Assembly (NCBI GenBank): GCA_958510825.1 | Contig: OY294046.1 | Location: 49,891,794-49,955,793, forward strand | Length of the DNA stretch: 64,000 nucleotides | Origin: Brachypterus glaber | Taxonomy: Eukaryota; Arthropoda; Insecta; Coleoptera; Kateretidae | Reading direction: 5' to 3' | Part shown: positions 21,174 through 34,108 of the stretch, one piece after another | How the letters are laid out: every line of letters starts with the position of its first letter | Position numbering within the stretch: position 1 is the stretch's first letter | Notes under the pieces: generated by a model | Told to the model about the DNA's origin: nothing | Seen by the model: only the letters and a program-made list of their open reading frames with translations | Databases searched by the model: none | Position numbers and translations under genes: made by a program

Positions 21174-22177
21174 TGTTATGATCCGTATAATTTTAAAATT
21201 TTATTTTAATATACATAGCCTATAAGATCTAATTCTTAAAAGTAAGCATGAGTAACGTCGGATATTTTCGGGTTTTGTTCGGACCCCTCTAAGTAAAAAT
21301 CGTTGAACTTTGGTAGTGGGGAATTCACACCCAGAAACATTAGCGCGTGTGACCTAAATATGCCTCATTTTAATTTATGGGTTTATGAAGAGAATAAATA
21401 GAGCTCCAAATTTTAGAGGTGATCATTCTTGAATAGTTATTTGTCTTGTTAGTTAAAAAGTATCCAGTAGTGTCAAAAGTGAAAATGTAGTTTCTGTGAG
21501 AAATAATTTTTGAGAATTATTTTTGAATTAAAAATAGTTTTTAAACTTAGAAAATTTTTGAGACTTGTATTTTCAGACATAGAAATAATTTTGGACACTT
21601 ATAAATATTGATAGTTTAAACACTGATAGAAATTTTGACGAATATTAATTAACTTTGAAAAATATTTTGTAAAATAATTTAAATGACTTATACGAACCAG
21701 TTTTAATATACACTAAGATAAATGTGTAAAATAAAATGGGATTTGAAAATGATTGCGAATAGTTGGGATTTCAAACATAGAATGTTTTAAGTTAGAAGTA
21801 TTTAATGGAAAACTAATATTTAATGGAAATTAGAATTTAAGGGCTTTGCATCGAAATAGGACTTAGAAGAAAGAATTGATCTTTCATGTTCTTGGAGAAT
21901 TTATTCACATTTATTTAATATATTATTCTTAAGTTAAGAAGAAATCGTTTTATCTGTTTCCTAAGCGCCGTCTCCTAGAATACCCGCTCCCGAATAAAGT
22001 GATAAGTGGTTAAGTATATTCTCCGCTCGGGTATACTTTAAATATGACAGAAGATTAGATGGCCAACCTAAATGAGTAAGTTATAATGAAAGTTATAATA
22101 TCTGCTCGGCTATAACCGAATTATATATCACATCATTAGTAGAAAAATATTTAATAGTAAAAAACCACTTCACTACA
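21174..22177 (+). repeat. 5' LTR of the LARD-like element (1,004 bp)
   Basis: Starts TGTTATGATCCG and ends CACTTCACTACA. Virtually identical to 26195-27198. Confidence 0.92.
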
Positions 22178-22178
22178 A

Positions 22179-22196
22179 TGGTGTTCAAGTCATACG
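22179..22196 (+). promoter_or_regulatory. Candidate primer-binding site
   Basis: TGGTGTTCAAGTCATACG lies 1 bp after the LTR and starts TGG, as expected for complementarity to a tRNA CCA end. The tRNA species is not assigned. Confidence 0.5.
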
Positions 22197-25100
22197 GGAC
22201 AAAAGCGATTTTTGTGCAGAAGTAATTAATAAAAAAAAATCAAATAAGAAACGAAATTATGACAAAAGAGTCGGTAATATGAATGATTTTATTTTTTATG
22301 AGAAATAAATTTAAAAAATCGTTTTTGATGTGAGACTGGATTATTTTTGCTTAAAATCAAAAATAGGCTAAGGGAACAGACACTTCAGAAACTTAAATAA
22401 TGGCAGAAAAGGCAAGGAGATTTTTGGAAAAGCTGATAAACATAAAAAAATGGCCGCATCATGAAAATGGAAGAAGGGTGATATTTTGCAAAAATTGCAG
22501 AATTTTATGGCCTATAGCAAGATATAAATTGAAGGGAAAAATTAATTTTTTTTTTTTTCAAAAATGTTGGTATGTTTTTTCCTCAAGTTATTCGTTATAG
22601 ATTTGTAAAGTATGAAATCGTATTTAAATTTTTTGGAAATTATAAGTGTTTTTTGTTCAGTTTTTGGTTTTTTAGTTTCAATTATATTACAATGGTAGAA
22701 TTTTTTGTCTTTAAAATAAAGTATAAAAATACGATTTGATACTTGGGAAATATTTTTTTCAATAGTATTTTTTCTTTGTCAGGTTAGGTTTAGAGTATTT
22801 GATAATTTTAATTTGAACTGGACGGAAAGAAAATATATATTTAGTTTTATTCATTAGCGTGTACCTTATTTTATTTAATGGAATAATTTTTCAGGATATT
22901 TTTATTTTTTCGATATTTTTTTTATCGTACTTAAAAAAAACGTAATGATTTTTTTTTACGTTTATATTTTATTAATATTTTTTTTAAAAAATTATATTTT
23001 TATTAAAGCGTACAATAATTATAATTATTCTCAGAATTTTTTTTTATTTTTTTTGGAACTTATAGTAAGATTTTTTTTTCTTTCATTAAATAGTACAGAA
23101 TTTTTTTTAAGTAATAATTTTTTTTTTTAAAGAAATATTTTTTTTTTTCATTTTATTATTTTTTTTGGAAAATTTAAATTTGATTTTTTATTATTAACGT
23201 ATATCTACAGTATAATGTTTTATCTTTTATTCTAAGGGTTATATTTGATTAAATTTTTCTTGAAAACTAAATTTTAAATTTTATTTTATAGAAATATTTA
23301 TTTTTTTTTTTATTAAAGTGTACCTAGTATGTTTTTTTTTTCTAACGATTATCATGTATTAATTATTGTTTTAAACTGGAGTTTGATTGTTATTTTAATG
23401 GAAACAGAAATATTTAATTTTTTTTTATTGTAATTCAGTGTGAAAATTTAAACAAAATGTTTAAAAATTACCAAAAAAATATCGAGGTTTTATATGTAAG
23501 GAATGCCTACTTGGATGTAGTTTAAATATCTTGAAAAATGTTTAGTTGATTTCTGATTTTTTTTTTATTATAAAAAATATTTTAAGAACCACTTTATTAT
23601 AATTTTGTAATGTTGCTTTCAGTGTATAGGAAATACGTAAGTCTCTCTTCACCCACAGGTGCACGCTGGGTCTTTAAAAGTGTTTATGTAATAAAAATTA
23701 ATAGTGTTTACGATTTGAAAATTTAATGGTTTATTTTGTGACTTCATTTTTTATCTTAGTATATTTATAAAACAATTTTATCTATCTTATTGAAGATGTG
23801 AATAATCAGTTTATAAAAAAAAGTATTTATTCGTATGGGATTAGCTACCCCAAACGTGATGAGTATTTTTTGTTATTTTCTCAGATTTTTTTTTGTTCTT
23901 TCGAAATAATATTTTGTTTTTGTTCTTAATTTCAGTCTATAGTTTTTTAAAAATAATTTTAAGTCAAAGCGAATTTGTTTAGTATAATCTGAGAAAACCT
24001 ACAGTTTTATGGAAAAATACTGTTTGTTCAGTACTGGCCAAACTGAACGTAACTATATTTTTCTCCGTGTATTTAATTATTTTTTTTATGGAATTTGCAG
24101 TTTTATCGTTGGTTAATATGACTTTATTTTGTTTAGGCAAGATATTTATTGCACAAAGAGATAGATAGTCACATATTGTCACATATGTTGCTTTCCCATT
24201 TAAATGTTTGTAAAAATAGGGAAAGCCAGTTTTTTTGATGAAAATTATAACAAAGATAGTTTTCTGTAAAGAAAGGTTAAAAACAAGTTGCACTGATTTA
24301 AAAATGTATGTAACAGTTTTTTGTTGTAAAAAAAAACTAAGGTTAAAGGTTATTAAAGGTTTTAAACGTCCAGTTCAAAAATAAATTAAGGCAGCAAGTT
24401 ATATATTATTAAATTTATTTTGGTTGGGTATATTAAAATACTAGTAATGTTTTGTAATGAAAGTACAATTTTTGGTGTAATGGGGGAAACATATGCATAA
24501 ACAAAAATAAGTTCAATAATGAGTTATGTTTTTGTTTTTTAGTATTTTTTTTGGTGAATTCGAAATATCGTATAAAAGGTGTGCGTATATCGCATATTTG
24601 TAACTAATAAATATATTTATTAAGCTTTTACTTTCAGAAGGCTAACGTAGTCTTTCTGCCTATAGTAATATAGAGTGTAAATAAAATAAAATATCGGAAA
24701 GGTTTCAGAAAAGTTATTACAATAACTTGAGAACGCCTACAATGTAGGATGATTTTTTATTATAATTTACGTAAAAGTTTGGAATATATGAGGATTATGA
24801 GGGTTATGTTATGTAAAAATAATTAACCAGTTGGTAAAAAAGCGTAATATATCGTAAAACAGCTTAACGTAGTTTAAAGTAAGCCAAATAAATTTATTCT
24901 GTCTCAAAGCATTTATATGATAACTTGAGAACGCCTGCGATTCATTGCAATGTAGGTTTATTTTTATTGGGATTTATCTTGGAATTTACGTAGAAAGTTA
25001 GGATATTAGAGGGATACGTTACGTAAAGTTAAATATCGAGTTGGGAGTATAATATATTGACGTATTATATTAAAGGTCCGAGAAATTGGTGTTATAATAA

Positions 25101-26180
25101 GTAACACTTGGTTGTTACATGAAAAGTTTGAAGAAGGACATAGTCCTTTATGTTTTTAAATTTGCTACTTAAGCAAAAGTGGAAGTTATAAAATGGTGCA
25201 GATTTGGAGTTTTGGGTTTTTGAAAAATATTAAGAAATTTACGAAAATGTGCGCAAAATTTCGCAAATAGTATTACGATAGTACGATTATTAAAATCTGG
25301 AAATAGTAAGAAATTTGACAAAAAGTATTACAATTAAGTAAAGACTCAAACTTTAAATCAGGGGGTTAGGTGGTGTTTTTAACACAGAACCAAACAGTCT
25401 TGGTTAATTCGCAATAATTTGCAGTTACCAAAGAAAATTGCCATGGAACCTGATGACAGGAGCCGTGATGTTACCCAAGTGGAGGAATGAATTTTTGTTT
25501 CAAAACTAAAAAAAAAAATGGGTAGTTTTTTATGAAATATAAGATAGGCACCGATAAATAGTCGACAAATAGTGAGTGGGGTTGGTCGCAATAAATTTTG
25601 CGAATACTAAGTATATTTTTTTGAAATAAATGAATTTATTTTTAAAATGAGTTAGAGATTCTCGGAAAAGTAGTAGAAGTTGTATCAATACGAGGGATAG
25701 TTCGAATATAGTAAGTAACGAATGATTATAAATACTTAGTCCAATAAGTGGCTATATGAATATTGAACTTTATTTTTGTTGAAATATGTAAGGGGTTATT
25801 CATTAATGGTATAATTTTTTTTTAAGTGTGCGAAGTTGCAGTTATTAAAGTTGTATAATATTGCATATTATTAACTATATAACTTAGCAAGTTTGTCGAT
25901 ACGTAGTAAAGATTTTTTTTATTGAAGTTTGTGGTATAATGAATAAAATAGAGAAGCCTATTGTAAAGTTTATGTAAGTAATAATGTAAATTATTAACTA
26001 TAAAACGTATAAGGAAGATATAACTTGTTGTTCTTAAAAGTAATGTTTTAGTTGTTCTTATGATTTAGATATAGGTTTTTGGTCTTTGTAATGTGTTTTG
26101 AAATTCCAACTTAAGCAAGAACCGAACAGGAAAATGTTACACATTTTCTTTTTGAAAAATGCTTATCATTTTTCAAAAAT

Positions 26181-26194
26181 TAGGGGGAGAGCTA
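26181..26194 (+). promoter_or_regulatory. Polypurine tract of the LARD-like element
   Basis: TAGGGGGAGAGCTA directly precedes the 3' LTR. The purine run fits a plus-strand primer. Confidence 0.7.
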
Positions 26195-27198
26195 TGTTAT
26201 GATCCGTATAATTTTAAAATTTTATTTTAATATACATAGCCTATAAGATCTAATTCTTAAAAGTAAGCATGAGTAACGTCGGATATTTTCGGGTTTTGTT
26301 CGGACCCCTCTAAGTAAAAATCGTTGAACTTTGGTAGTGGGGAATTCACACCCAGAAACATTAGCGCGTGTGACCTAAATATGCCTCATTTTAATTTATG
26401 GGTTTATGAAGAGAATAAATAGAGCTCCAAATTTTAGAGGTGATCATTCTTGAATAGTTATTTGTCTTGTTAGTTAAAAAGTATCCAGTAGTGTCAAAAG
26501 TGAAAATGTAGTTTCTGTGAGAAATAATTTTTGAGAATTATTTTTGAATTAAAAATAGTTTTTAAACTTAGAAAATTTTTGAGACTTGTATTTTCAGACA
26601 TAGAAATAATTTTGGACACTTATAAATATTGATAGTTTAAACACTGATAGAAATTTTGACGAATATTAATTAACTTTGAAAAATATTTTGTAAAATAATT
26701 TAAATGACTTATACGAACCAGTTTTAATATACACTAAGATAAATGTGTAAAATAAAATGGGATTTGAAAATGATTGCGAATAGTTGGGATTTCAAACATA
26801 GAATGTTTTAAGTTAGAAGTATTTAATGGAAAACTAATATTTAATGGAAATTAGAATTTAAGGGCTTTGCATCGAAATAGGACTTAGAAGTAAGAATTGA
26901 TCTTTCATGTTCTTGGAGAATTTATTCACATTTATTTAATATATTATTCTTAAGTTAAGAAGAAATCGTTTTATCTGTTTCCTAAGCGCCGTCTCCTAGA
27001 ATACCCGCTCCCGAATAAAGTGATAAGTGGTTAAGTATATTCTCCGCTCGGGTATACTTTAAATATGACAGAAGATTAGATGGCCAACCTAAATGAGTAA
27101 GTTATAATGAAAGTTATAATATCTGCTCGGCTATAATCGAATTATATATCACATCATTAGTAGAAAAATATTTAATAGTAAAAAACCACTTCACTACA
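26195..27198 (+). repeat. 3' LTR of the LARD-like element (1,004 bp)
   Basis: Copy of 21174-22177; differences seen are A to T near 26891 and C to T near 27137. Followed by CCAG. Confidence 0.92.
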
Positions 27199-27541
27199 CC
27201 AGGCTATATTTTTTCTATGTATTTTTGGGTGCTGAAAACGAATAATATTTGTATATTATGGCAATGGAAAAAATTCTTGACCCTCAAAATCTTGAGATAT
27301 AGGGTTACTAAATTTTTTTTTGTATGCATTCCTTTCAAAAAAAAAAAAAATCTGCAAAATTAAAAAAAAAATGTTTTATGGAAATATTTGCTAAATAAAA
27401 GTGATTCATCCCATTACTTGCAGATTTTAAATAACTACCCCAGTTAATTTTTTACAGGGCCACAAATTTCAAATATGGTACTTTTTTCGTGTTTTTCGAT
27501 ATACTATAAATATTATTTCATTAAAAATTTTGTATAAATAA

Positions 27542-27963
27542 TACAGGGTGTTAATGAATACGTGTGCCAAAAGTATAGGGCGTGTAGAAAACCAAACCAA
27601 ACCAAAAATAGGCGGAATAGTCTCCATAAACATATGTCCTAAAACGACTCGTAAGGGAGCTACGCCCCTTCAAAAGGGATTTCTAAAAATTCAGTTTTTT
27701 GTCTCAAACTTTTTTCTGTGTAACTTTTTGGTAACTTTATTTTTGAAATATGATTTATCAGGTCAAAATACATAAAAAAGGTACAACGTTTCTCGAAAAC
27801 GGTTAATCCTACAGTATTACAACAAGAGTACCTTTTTTTATGTATTTTTATGTATTTTGATCTGAGGGATCATATTCCAAAAATAAAATCACAAAAAAGT
27901 TACACAAAATAGAGTTTGTGACAGCAAAACGGATAAGGCCCCCTCGTTTCGCACAACCCTGGT
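27542..27963. mobile_element. Palindromic CAGGGTG MITE inside the foldback arm
   Basis: It begins TACAGGGTGTTAATGAATAC and ends with CACAACCCTG at 27961. The interior is inverted: GTAACTTTATTTTTGAAATA on the left pairs with the region around ATTCCAAAAATAAAATC on the right, and TACATAAAAAAGGTA with its complement. The left side has TA as expected for a mariner-type target, but the right has GT, possibly mutated. It interrupts the left arm of the CACTA-like element. Confidence 0.65.
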
Positions 27964-28324
27964 TTAAATAAGCACATGAAAATAACATACGAAGATGAGC
28001 CTTATTAAGATTAGTTCACACACACAAATGGTTTCTAACTCTCCATTGGTGGAGAGTCTGGGGTGGGTTTAACGTTGCACATGTCAAAAGAAATATCATA
28101 AAATTGTCTGATATCCTTAACCAGACTATTTTTCTCAAATTTGTTTTTTAGCGATTTAAATAAATTTGACAATAAAATACCTTCCTGGTCCCTAATTTGT
28201 TTTAAAACCACAAGCACAGTGAAAAAATTTTATCATAAAGCTGGTAAAAACATAAAATTTTACGGTACCAGGGGATCGGAGGGGGTTAAAATTGACCAAA
28301 AAGTGCGAAACGTAATACTTCAAA

Positions 28325-28520
28325 ATCTAAATCAAATCATTTATTTTTCTTCTACATATTACATAAATATTTATATAAAAGCATAATTTAACAAATAATC
28401 TTAAGAATAATATATATTATGTATAATTTTAGTTTGTTATTGACTTTTTTTGGTATGTCACCTAAACTATAGTTTGTGTGTGAGATAACTAGCTTAAGAT
28501 TAAATACTTTTCTCTATTGT
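28325..28520 (-). mobile_element. Possible 3' end of a non-LTR retrotransposon
   Basis: Contains TCTAAATCAAATCATTTATT and, about 120 bp on, GTCACCTAAACTATAGTTTGTGTGTGA, closely matching the 3' UTR and tail of the element at 38105-38755. Probably a short relic in the loop of the foldback element. No coding sequence is left. Confidence 0.45.
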
Positions 28521-29595
28521 AATAAAATTAAGAAAGTTTTGCATCAATTAATATTGATTAAATATTAAGTAGTTTCTTTTTTTATTTAAACTTGAACTGC
28601 TCTTTTATATTTTTCATTAATAAAGAAACAAAAAGTATAATAATGCTTTCCCGTAAAAATAAAATGTTAAAATCAAAAACTATGTAAATATATTTATGAA
28701 AAAAAAAACTTATTGTAACTAATTATTTTTGTCCATCATGTAGAATGTAGAATTTTATTTATTGAAAATATATTACTATCTTTAAAATGGATGACCTCCA
28801 AATGCTTGTTTACCAGTTTTGCAAAAAAAGATTATTTTCGGTTTTTACCTGATTTATGATAAAATTTTGACAATATGCGTGTGGTTTTGAAACAAATTAG
28901 GGAACAGGGAGGTCCTATATTGTCAAATTTGTTTAAATCACTAAAAAAGAACTTAAGAAAAACAGTCTGGTTAAGGGTATCAGACAATTTTATGATATTT
29001 CTTTTGTCACGTGGAACGTTAAACGCCACTGTCCACCCAAACCAAACGCCACTCCAAACGCCACTGTCCACCACTGGATATAAAAAAAAATTGTATTTTT
29101 TTTGTAAACATATGTATGTAGTAATATTACATATATAATTTTTTGGCTGTATATAATTTATATAAAATTTTTAATAAAATATATAAAAAAAGTGCCATAT
29201 TTGAATTTTGTGACCCTGTAAAAAATTAACTAGGCTAGATATTTAAATTCTGCAAGTATTGGCATGAATCGTTTTTATTTAGCGATACTTCCATAGATTT
29301 TTTTATGAAATCTTTCGGATTTTTTTTCGGCCTCCGAATGCATACAAAAAAAATTGTGTGCTATTTCTCAAGATTTTGAGGGTCAAGAATTTTTTTCATT
29401 GCCATATTCGTTTTTAGCGCCCAAAAATACGTAGAAAAAATATAGTTTGGTTTATAAAAAACTAGGACTAAATTGCAAAGGGGATTCACAATAGATCTTA
29501 TTGGTCGCAGTGATTTGAAAGGCAGAACCATGCCTCACAACCCCACTTATATTGTATTGTATTGTATGAATATTTTTTTTTGTGGTCCTGTGTAA

Positions 29596-30024
29596 TTATT
29601 TATTTGCAATACGCAAACTTAGACATCATGATTTACACCCAAATAAAAACCGCAAAAAAACATCTGCGAAATTAAGAAATTACATCACAATCATGGCCCC
29701 AGATTGTTAAAACAGTAAAATTATAATTAATACTCATGTGCATTGAAAATATATTAATTTTTTATTAGTTTTAAGTAGCGATAATTTCGGTATAAATTTA
29801 AAGAGGTTGTGAAATTTTTATTAATTAAATTAACCACATATTTTAGCCATTTTATATGTAGTTTTGGTATTTTATGTTTGTTTACGGCAGTTTAATTTAA
29901 TTTGAGTTGAAGAATATACATAGTGATCCACATAAGTTGTCAAGGGTAAAAAAAAGGAATAAATAAGCGCCAGAACACAATATTTATACAATAAAATTAA
30001 GTTGCCGTAGGTACTAAGTTACGG
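29596..30024. other. Spacer, nothing recognised
   Basis: A/T-rich, no coding frame and no repeat boundary visible. Confidence 0.45.
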
Positions 30025-30537
30025 AGTGTTCAAGTATTTCGTAACGCTCTAGGGGGGGGTGGGGGGTCTCTAAAACGTTACGCCGCGTTACAGAGGAGGG
30101 TGGGTGTCAGTAAAAATGTTACGTAACACTTAATAAAAATTATAAACTTATAAAATGTTTATTGGGTCGCGTTTTTAACAATGATCTAGGCCTAAAGAGA
30201 CGGATTCCAGGAAAATTTTATTGCACACAGCGTGGGTAACAGTTCACTAAATCCTCTAAACAAAAACAAATTAGAAATGGAAAACCATAGCCAATAACCG
30301 GTTTTCGGTTAACCGGTTGCGGAAATTACATCAGACTGTTTTTTGGGTTAAAACACAGAAGCAATAATCGGTTAAAAACCGGTTTAAACCATAAAGCAAA
30401 ATTTCCTTTCAATTTTTTTACTTTTTGTAAAAAAAAGTTACGGGAGCACTCAAAAATATTACGCCGCGTTACATGGGGGGGGGGGGGGGTAAAAAATGGC
30501 CAAATTTTGCGATACGTAATACTTGAACGTTCCCTTA
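30025..30537. mobile_element. G-tract TIR element (family B), about 510 bp
   Basis: The left end AGTGTTCAAGTATTTCGTAACG followed by a G-tract, and the right end GCGATACGTAATACTTGAACG then TTCCCT, match the TIRs of the 2135-2289 MITE. Each end is itself followed by a second G-tract near a GTTACGCCGCGTTAC palindrome. In the middle are several ACCGGTT/AACCGG motifs (30295-30390). This is a longer member of the family, or two half-copies flanking unrelated sequence. Confidence 0.6.
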
Positions 30538-31614
30538 GAGCCATTTTGTGGTAATTTTCTAACAAAAAATTTGTAGATGGCTAATTTTAAATTATTTTAA
30601 AATTAATATACCCCAACAGGTTACAATGGCACACTTAATTAAAAAATTATTTTTGTCAATTTTGATTTTAAATATCTTAGAAACAAATGAAAATAAAAAA
30701 AAAGTATTCTACAAAATTGCTTAAAAAAATAAACTCTTTCGTTATCCGTAATTAAAATTAAACATACACTGAAAAAAAAATATAAGAACAAATGAAAATC
30801 GAATTATTAAAAGCGCCAGAGGATTTTTTTCGTTTTGCTCCTAAAATAATCAGATGATGTCCCCAAATCAATTTATATAATATAGGTACTATCAGGGATG
30901 ACGTGAAGGGGGGTAGGGGGGCGTTACAGTGTTATAGGTGGGAACATTGGCGTTACTGTTAGGAAAATTGAGTGGTAGAGTTGGAGAGGTGAGTATCTTT
31001 TTTGTTAGTCATCAAAATTTTTCAGGGGTAGAGTTGGGAAATTTGGAGAGGTGCGGACATTTTCAGGGATAAAGCTTTTTTGTTAAAAAGTAATAGTTCC
31101 TTTAAAAAATACTTTATGCTTTCTTTACCTATTGGACAGAATATTCCCAAAGTGGAACCAAAAGTGCACTAAAGTTTTAGCTTAACTTTTAACTAAACAG
31201 CAATATTGCTTTTAAAGCATAGATTTACAATATAGTTTCTGCAGATTTTTTAACTTCCTTAAACGAACTTTGTGTAATTCAAATTAACGATGTTCGATGG
31301 TGCCTGACGGACTAAGTAAAAAGTAACCATACAAAAAGTTAAACAACTTTACGATTTTTAGGAACTAGTAAAACCTCGATAACATTATTCCGATAAAAGG
31401 AGATTCTCGCGGCTATTAAATAGTAGTTAAAAAAAATACTGTTGAAATCTGTACAGTTACGTGATAAAGTGCCATTTTGTAATGTAGATTTATCCAAATT
31501 AATTTAAAAATATATGGATTGAAATAGGCCTTGGCGATGACAATGGTGCAATGGCGTCTATTCACTAAAAAAGATTTAAGTAAAGAGTTCTTTGAGATAT
31601 GAAAATCAAAAGCG
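30538..31614. other. Spacer with a small G-tract fragment
   Basis: 30895-30960 holds a fragment of the family B element (G-tracts beside GGCGTTACAGTG). TAAAACCTCGATAACATTAT at 31372 resembles pogo/Tigger ends but has no partner. Otherwise no feature. Confidence 0.4.
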
Positions 31615-31700
31615 TTATTTAAATTTTTCTAATAAACCATCGTGAGAAATATTATCAAACGCTTTTTGCAGGTCAAGCAAAGTCGCACAAACAATTTAAG
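31615..31700 (-). pseudogene. Non-LTR reverse transcriptase relic (motif A)
   Basis: On the minus strand one frame reads IVCATLLDLQKAFDNISHDGLLEKF, the motif A region of a non-LTR reverse transcriptase, with the catalytic Asp of LLDLQKAFD. Flanking sequence cannot be read in frame for long. It is a small fragment of an element distinct from the one at 3822-7208. Confidence 0.75.
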
Positions 31701-32029
31701 AATTCTTTTATAAACTTAATAAACAATAAAATTCAACCCTCTCTTCTCAAAACTTTTTATCTAGTGGATCCGGATTTCCTGAATTTAATTATTTACATCA
31801 TCAGCACAGACAATAAATAACACTAAAATAGAATGAAGAAATAATAAGTATACATATAAAAATTAAATTATAACAGTATACAATTAAAAAGTTACATAAT
31901 TACAAAGAAATTCTTTTATACCCTGTGAAATTATTGATATCAGATGTAGAGGCATCCAGAGACCGAATTTTTCCCAGAAGTGGTAAAAACTAGACCTAGA
32001 CCAGATATATGGAGATCATAAGACAAGAA
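31701..32029. other. Spacer, nothing recognised
   Basis: A/T-rich. Parts may belong to the decayed retrotransposons on either side but no motif is readable. Confidence 0.4.
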
Positions 32030-32091
32030 CTGACAAGAAGGATAATTTCGGCCTAGTTAGCAGGCTTAGGCCTCTCCACCATTACTACTAT
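32030..32091 (+). mobile_element. 3'-end relic of the R1/LOA/I-like family
   Basis: The sequence GGCCTAGTTAGCAGGCTTAG followed by CCTCTCCACC and ATTACTACTA parallels the 3' UTR and TAC tail at 14150-14224. Coding sequence is absent. An extremely short 5'-truncated insertion of a related family. Confidence 0.65.
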
Positions 32092-34108
32092 AGTATTTAC
32101 AAGAAAGATATACATTTTTCAAACCTTTTGGCTTGTAAACAAACTTTAAGTCGTAAGCCAATTGGTTAGATCCAATACACACAACAGTAAAAATGTTGAC
32201 ATGTGTCATTAACGATTTTATTAACAAACGTTGTTTCTACAGGAATAATTTTTATACAGTCAAAGTCAAAGCTTTATCAATTTTTTTTTCGAATGAAAAC
32301 ATAATGGAAAGATAAGGCAACTAAACAAAACAAAATTTGTTAATTTGTTAATTTAATTATAAATATGAAATACTATGTAAAACAAAGTGTTTTCAGGTAT
32401 GCAGTGACATAACTTCTCAGTTTATGAGAAACAAATTATTTTGTTAGTAAACGACAACATTAAATTGGAATTTTAGTATTTGAGGGTTAACTGTTGTACA
32501 TCAAGAAACAACCAAAGTATCTAGAACAGGAGCCAGGATCCTGGCTGATAATTTTACCTATTTTCAGTGTTTTTAAATGCAATAAATTATCTTATCATGC
32601 TTTTTATTATGAAAACCTACAAATTAACACAAATTCTCATGAAAAATTCACTTGATCAGTCTTTTTTAAATCTACCCTTATAACTTCCTGGAGAAGACTT
32701 TTTTGCGCTATTTTAATTGAATTTAGTTAAGAGAAGTAAAATGTCTCTGTGGTCTCTGTATGGGTCATATGATGCACATTTTACATAGTCAGTGCTAGTA
32801 ATATTGCTGTAACTTTGTCTTTTTTTTATATATTGTTACTGTTATATGGCTATTGCTGGAATAAATCTATTATTAATACTTATATTTGAAATAAGTATTA
32901 ACTGATTTGGTTCATACAGAATCATTGATATATAAGGTACAGAATATAAAATTTTGGCTTGGTTATGTTGACATTTAAAATAATAAACATATGTTTCAGT
33001 GTAAATCGGGAAGTATTTAGCGCCACATTTAAAAAATATAAAGCATATTTGGAAATATTATAGTGATATCTAGAGTGTTTTTTTGTTTACTAATAAATAG
33101 TAGCAGTAAAATATTTCGCAGATGAGCAAAATAGCAAATGGTACCTTTACCTCCGAAAAGCCACTTCTACCGGTAAGTAGTAAACATTAGCAAAGTGGGA
33201 GCGTTTTGCCGCTTTCATGGGTTCTTCACCACACACGACGTACCATTGTGTACCATAATGCCCTACTCACGAACTATTTAGTTCTAAAACGTCTCTTTTC
33301 TGTGCGGAAGACGTTTAAGGAATCTCACCAAAATCTACGCAACCAAATTGCTTGTTTCATGAGAACAGCGCTAATTTCCCTCCAATCGCTATTAAATTGT
33401 CCCATTCACATGCCGTAATATATTGCTTTCCTTATAGGTATTTTGTATAAGAAAATTTCTTTACACTTCAAGGAAGAATAGCCGATTCCGCGATTATTGG
33501 TATGCAAAAATGAAACTACTTAAAAAAAATAAAGCAAATGACCTCCATAGTAGGGAAAGCCTGAAGTACGGAAAATTATAATGGCCCTATGATTACACGG
33601 AAAAAGAATCCAGTTGCATCAACCAGATTAATAGTAAAATAAACAAATGAGCATCAACTTAAATAGATTCTTCAGGAGCGCTTATGTGCAGCTCTTTATG
33701 CCGCTTTTTGATAAATTGCGCATGCGCTGATTGTTTTTCAATATATTATTTTAAATAAAAAACATTTTTTTACAAAAAAAAACACCATACAGACGCCAAA
33801 CCAACGGTAACGTAAACCAAGGCCCTCTCATTAAAAAAAAAAAACACCAAACAACAAAAAACCAAAACAAACTACGGCACGGAGAGCTGCAATTAGGCGC
33901 TTGTGATTCTTCCTGGAGTTTACGATCAACTATTTTTGGATGGCACAGTAACAAAGCGCGTTCATTTTAGAATGTTTCAGAAGTCGTTTCTGAGCGACGC
34001 CTCACTAAAAAAAACAATAGAAACCTATAATTGTTCTTAATTTAACTGTGACGTTTCCACGATAGATTTTTGTCGTTCTTAAACAGATACTTAGTGTTCA
34101 TTATAAAA
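32092..34108. other. Spacer, no supported gene
   Basis: No recognisable domain. The repeated AGTCAAAGTCAAAGC at 32262 looks like a simple-sequence tail of a minus-strand retrotransposon, but no coding match follows it. Open frames at 33206-33418 and 33751-33954 lack motifs. Confidence 0.4.

Larger units (their letters stand above)
22178..26194 (+). other. Non-coding interior of the LARD-like element
   Basis: No protein motif is found. 22550-23600 consists largely of T-runs. An imperfect direct repeat starts AACTTGAGAACGCCT at about 24728 and again at about 24920, each followed by similar sequence for about 140 bp. Open frames of up to 104 codons (for example minus 23979-24293) have no recognisable domain and sit in low-complexity sequence. 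Confidence 0.7.
21170..27202 (+). mobile_element. Non-coding LTR element (LARD-like)
   Basis: LTRs 21174-22177 and 26195-27198 are 1,004 bp each and differ at about two or three positions by eye. The element is flanked by the 4-bp duplication CCAG (21170-21173 and 27199-27202). The 4,017-bp interior has no gag or pol frame: the longest frames are 60-104 codons without motifs, and 22550-23600 is dominated by T-runs. A candidate primer-binding site and a polypurine tract are in place, so it keeps the signals for reverse transcription and integration while depending on another element's proteins. Long LTRs plus a large non-coding interior match the definition of a large retrotransposon derivative. 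Orientation follows the two signals. Confidence 0.9.
21127..29595. mobile_element. CACTA-like foldback transposon, interrupted
   Basis: The outer ends are CACAGGACCACAAAAAAAA (21130 on) and its complement ending at 29592, with TAA on both sides (3-bp duplication). The arms are extensively inverted: 21130-21173 plus 27199-27540 pair with 29150-29592 (shared landmarks CTTGACCCTCAAAATCTTGA and TTAATTTTTTACAGGG), and 28035-28250 pairs with 28850-29080. Two later insertions split the left arm: an LTR element (21174-27198) and a MITE (27544-27961). CAC-starting ends and a 3-bp duplication suggest CACTA/CMC. Relatives are at 41171-41917, 48592-49053 and 51375-51838. The inner arms encode similar short peptides (VVLKQIR…LSNLFKSLK) in opposite orientations, possibly a transposase scrap. 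Confidence 0.8.

Noticed and set aside
30025..30537. Treating the two family B ends as two separate MITEs
   Set aside because: Each half has only one good outer TIR and they face each other correctly, so a single longer element is simpler. The alternative is not excluded.
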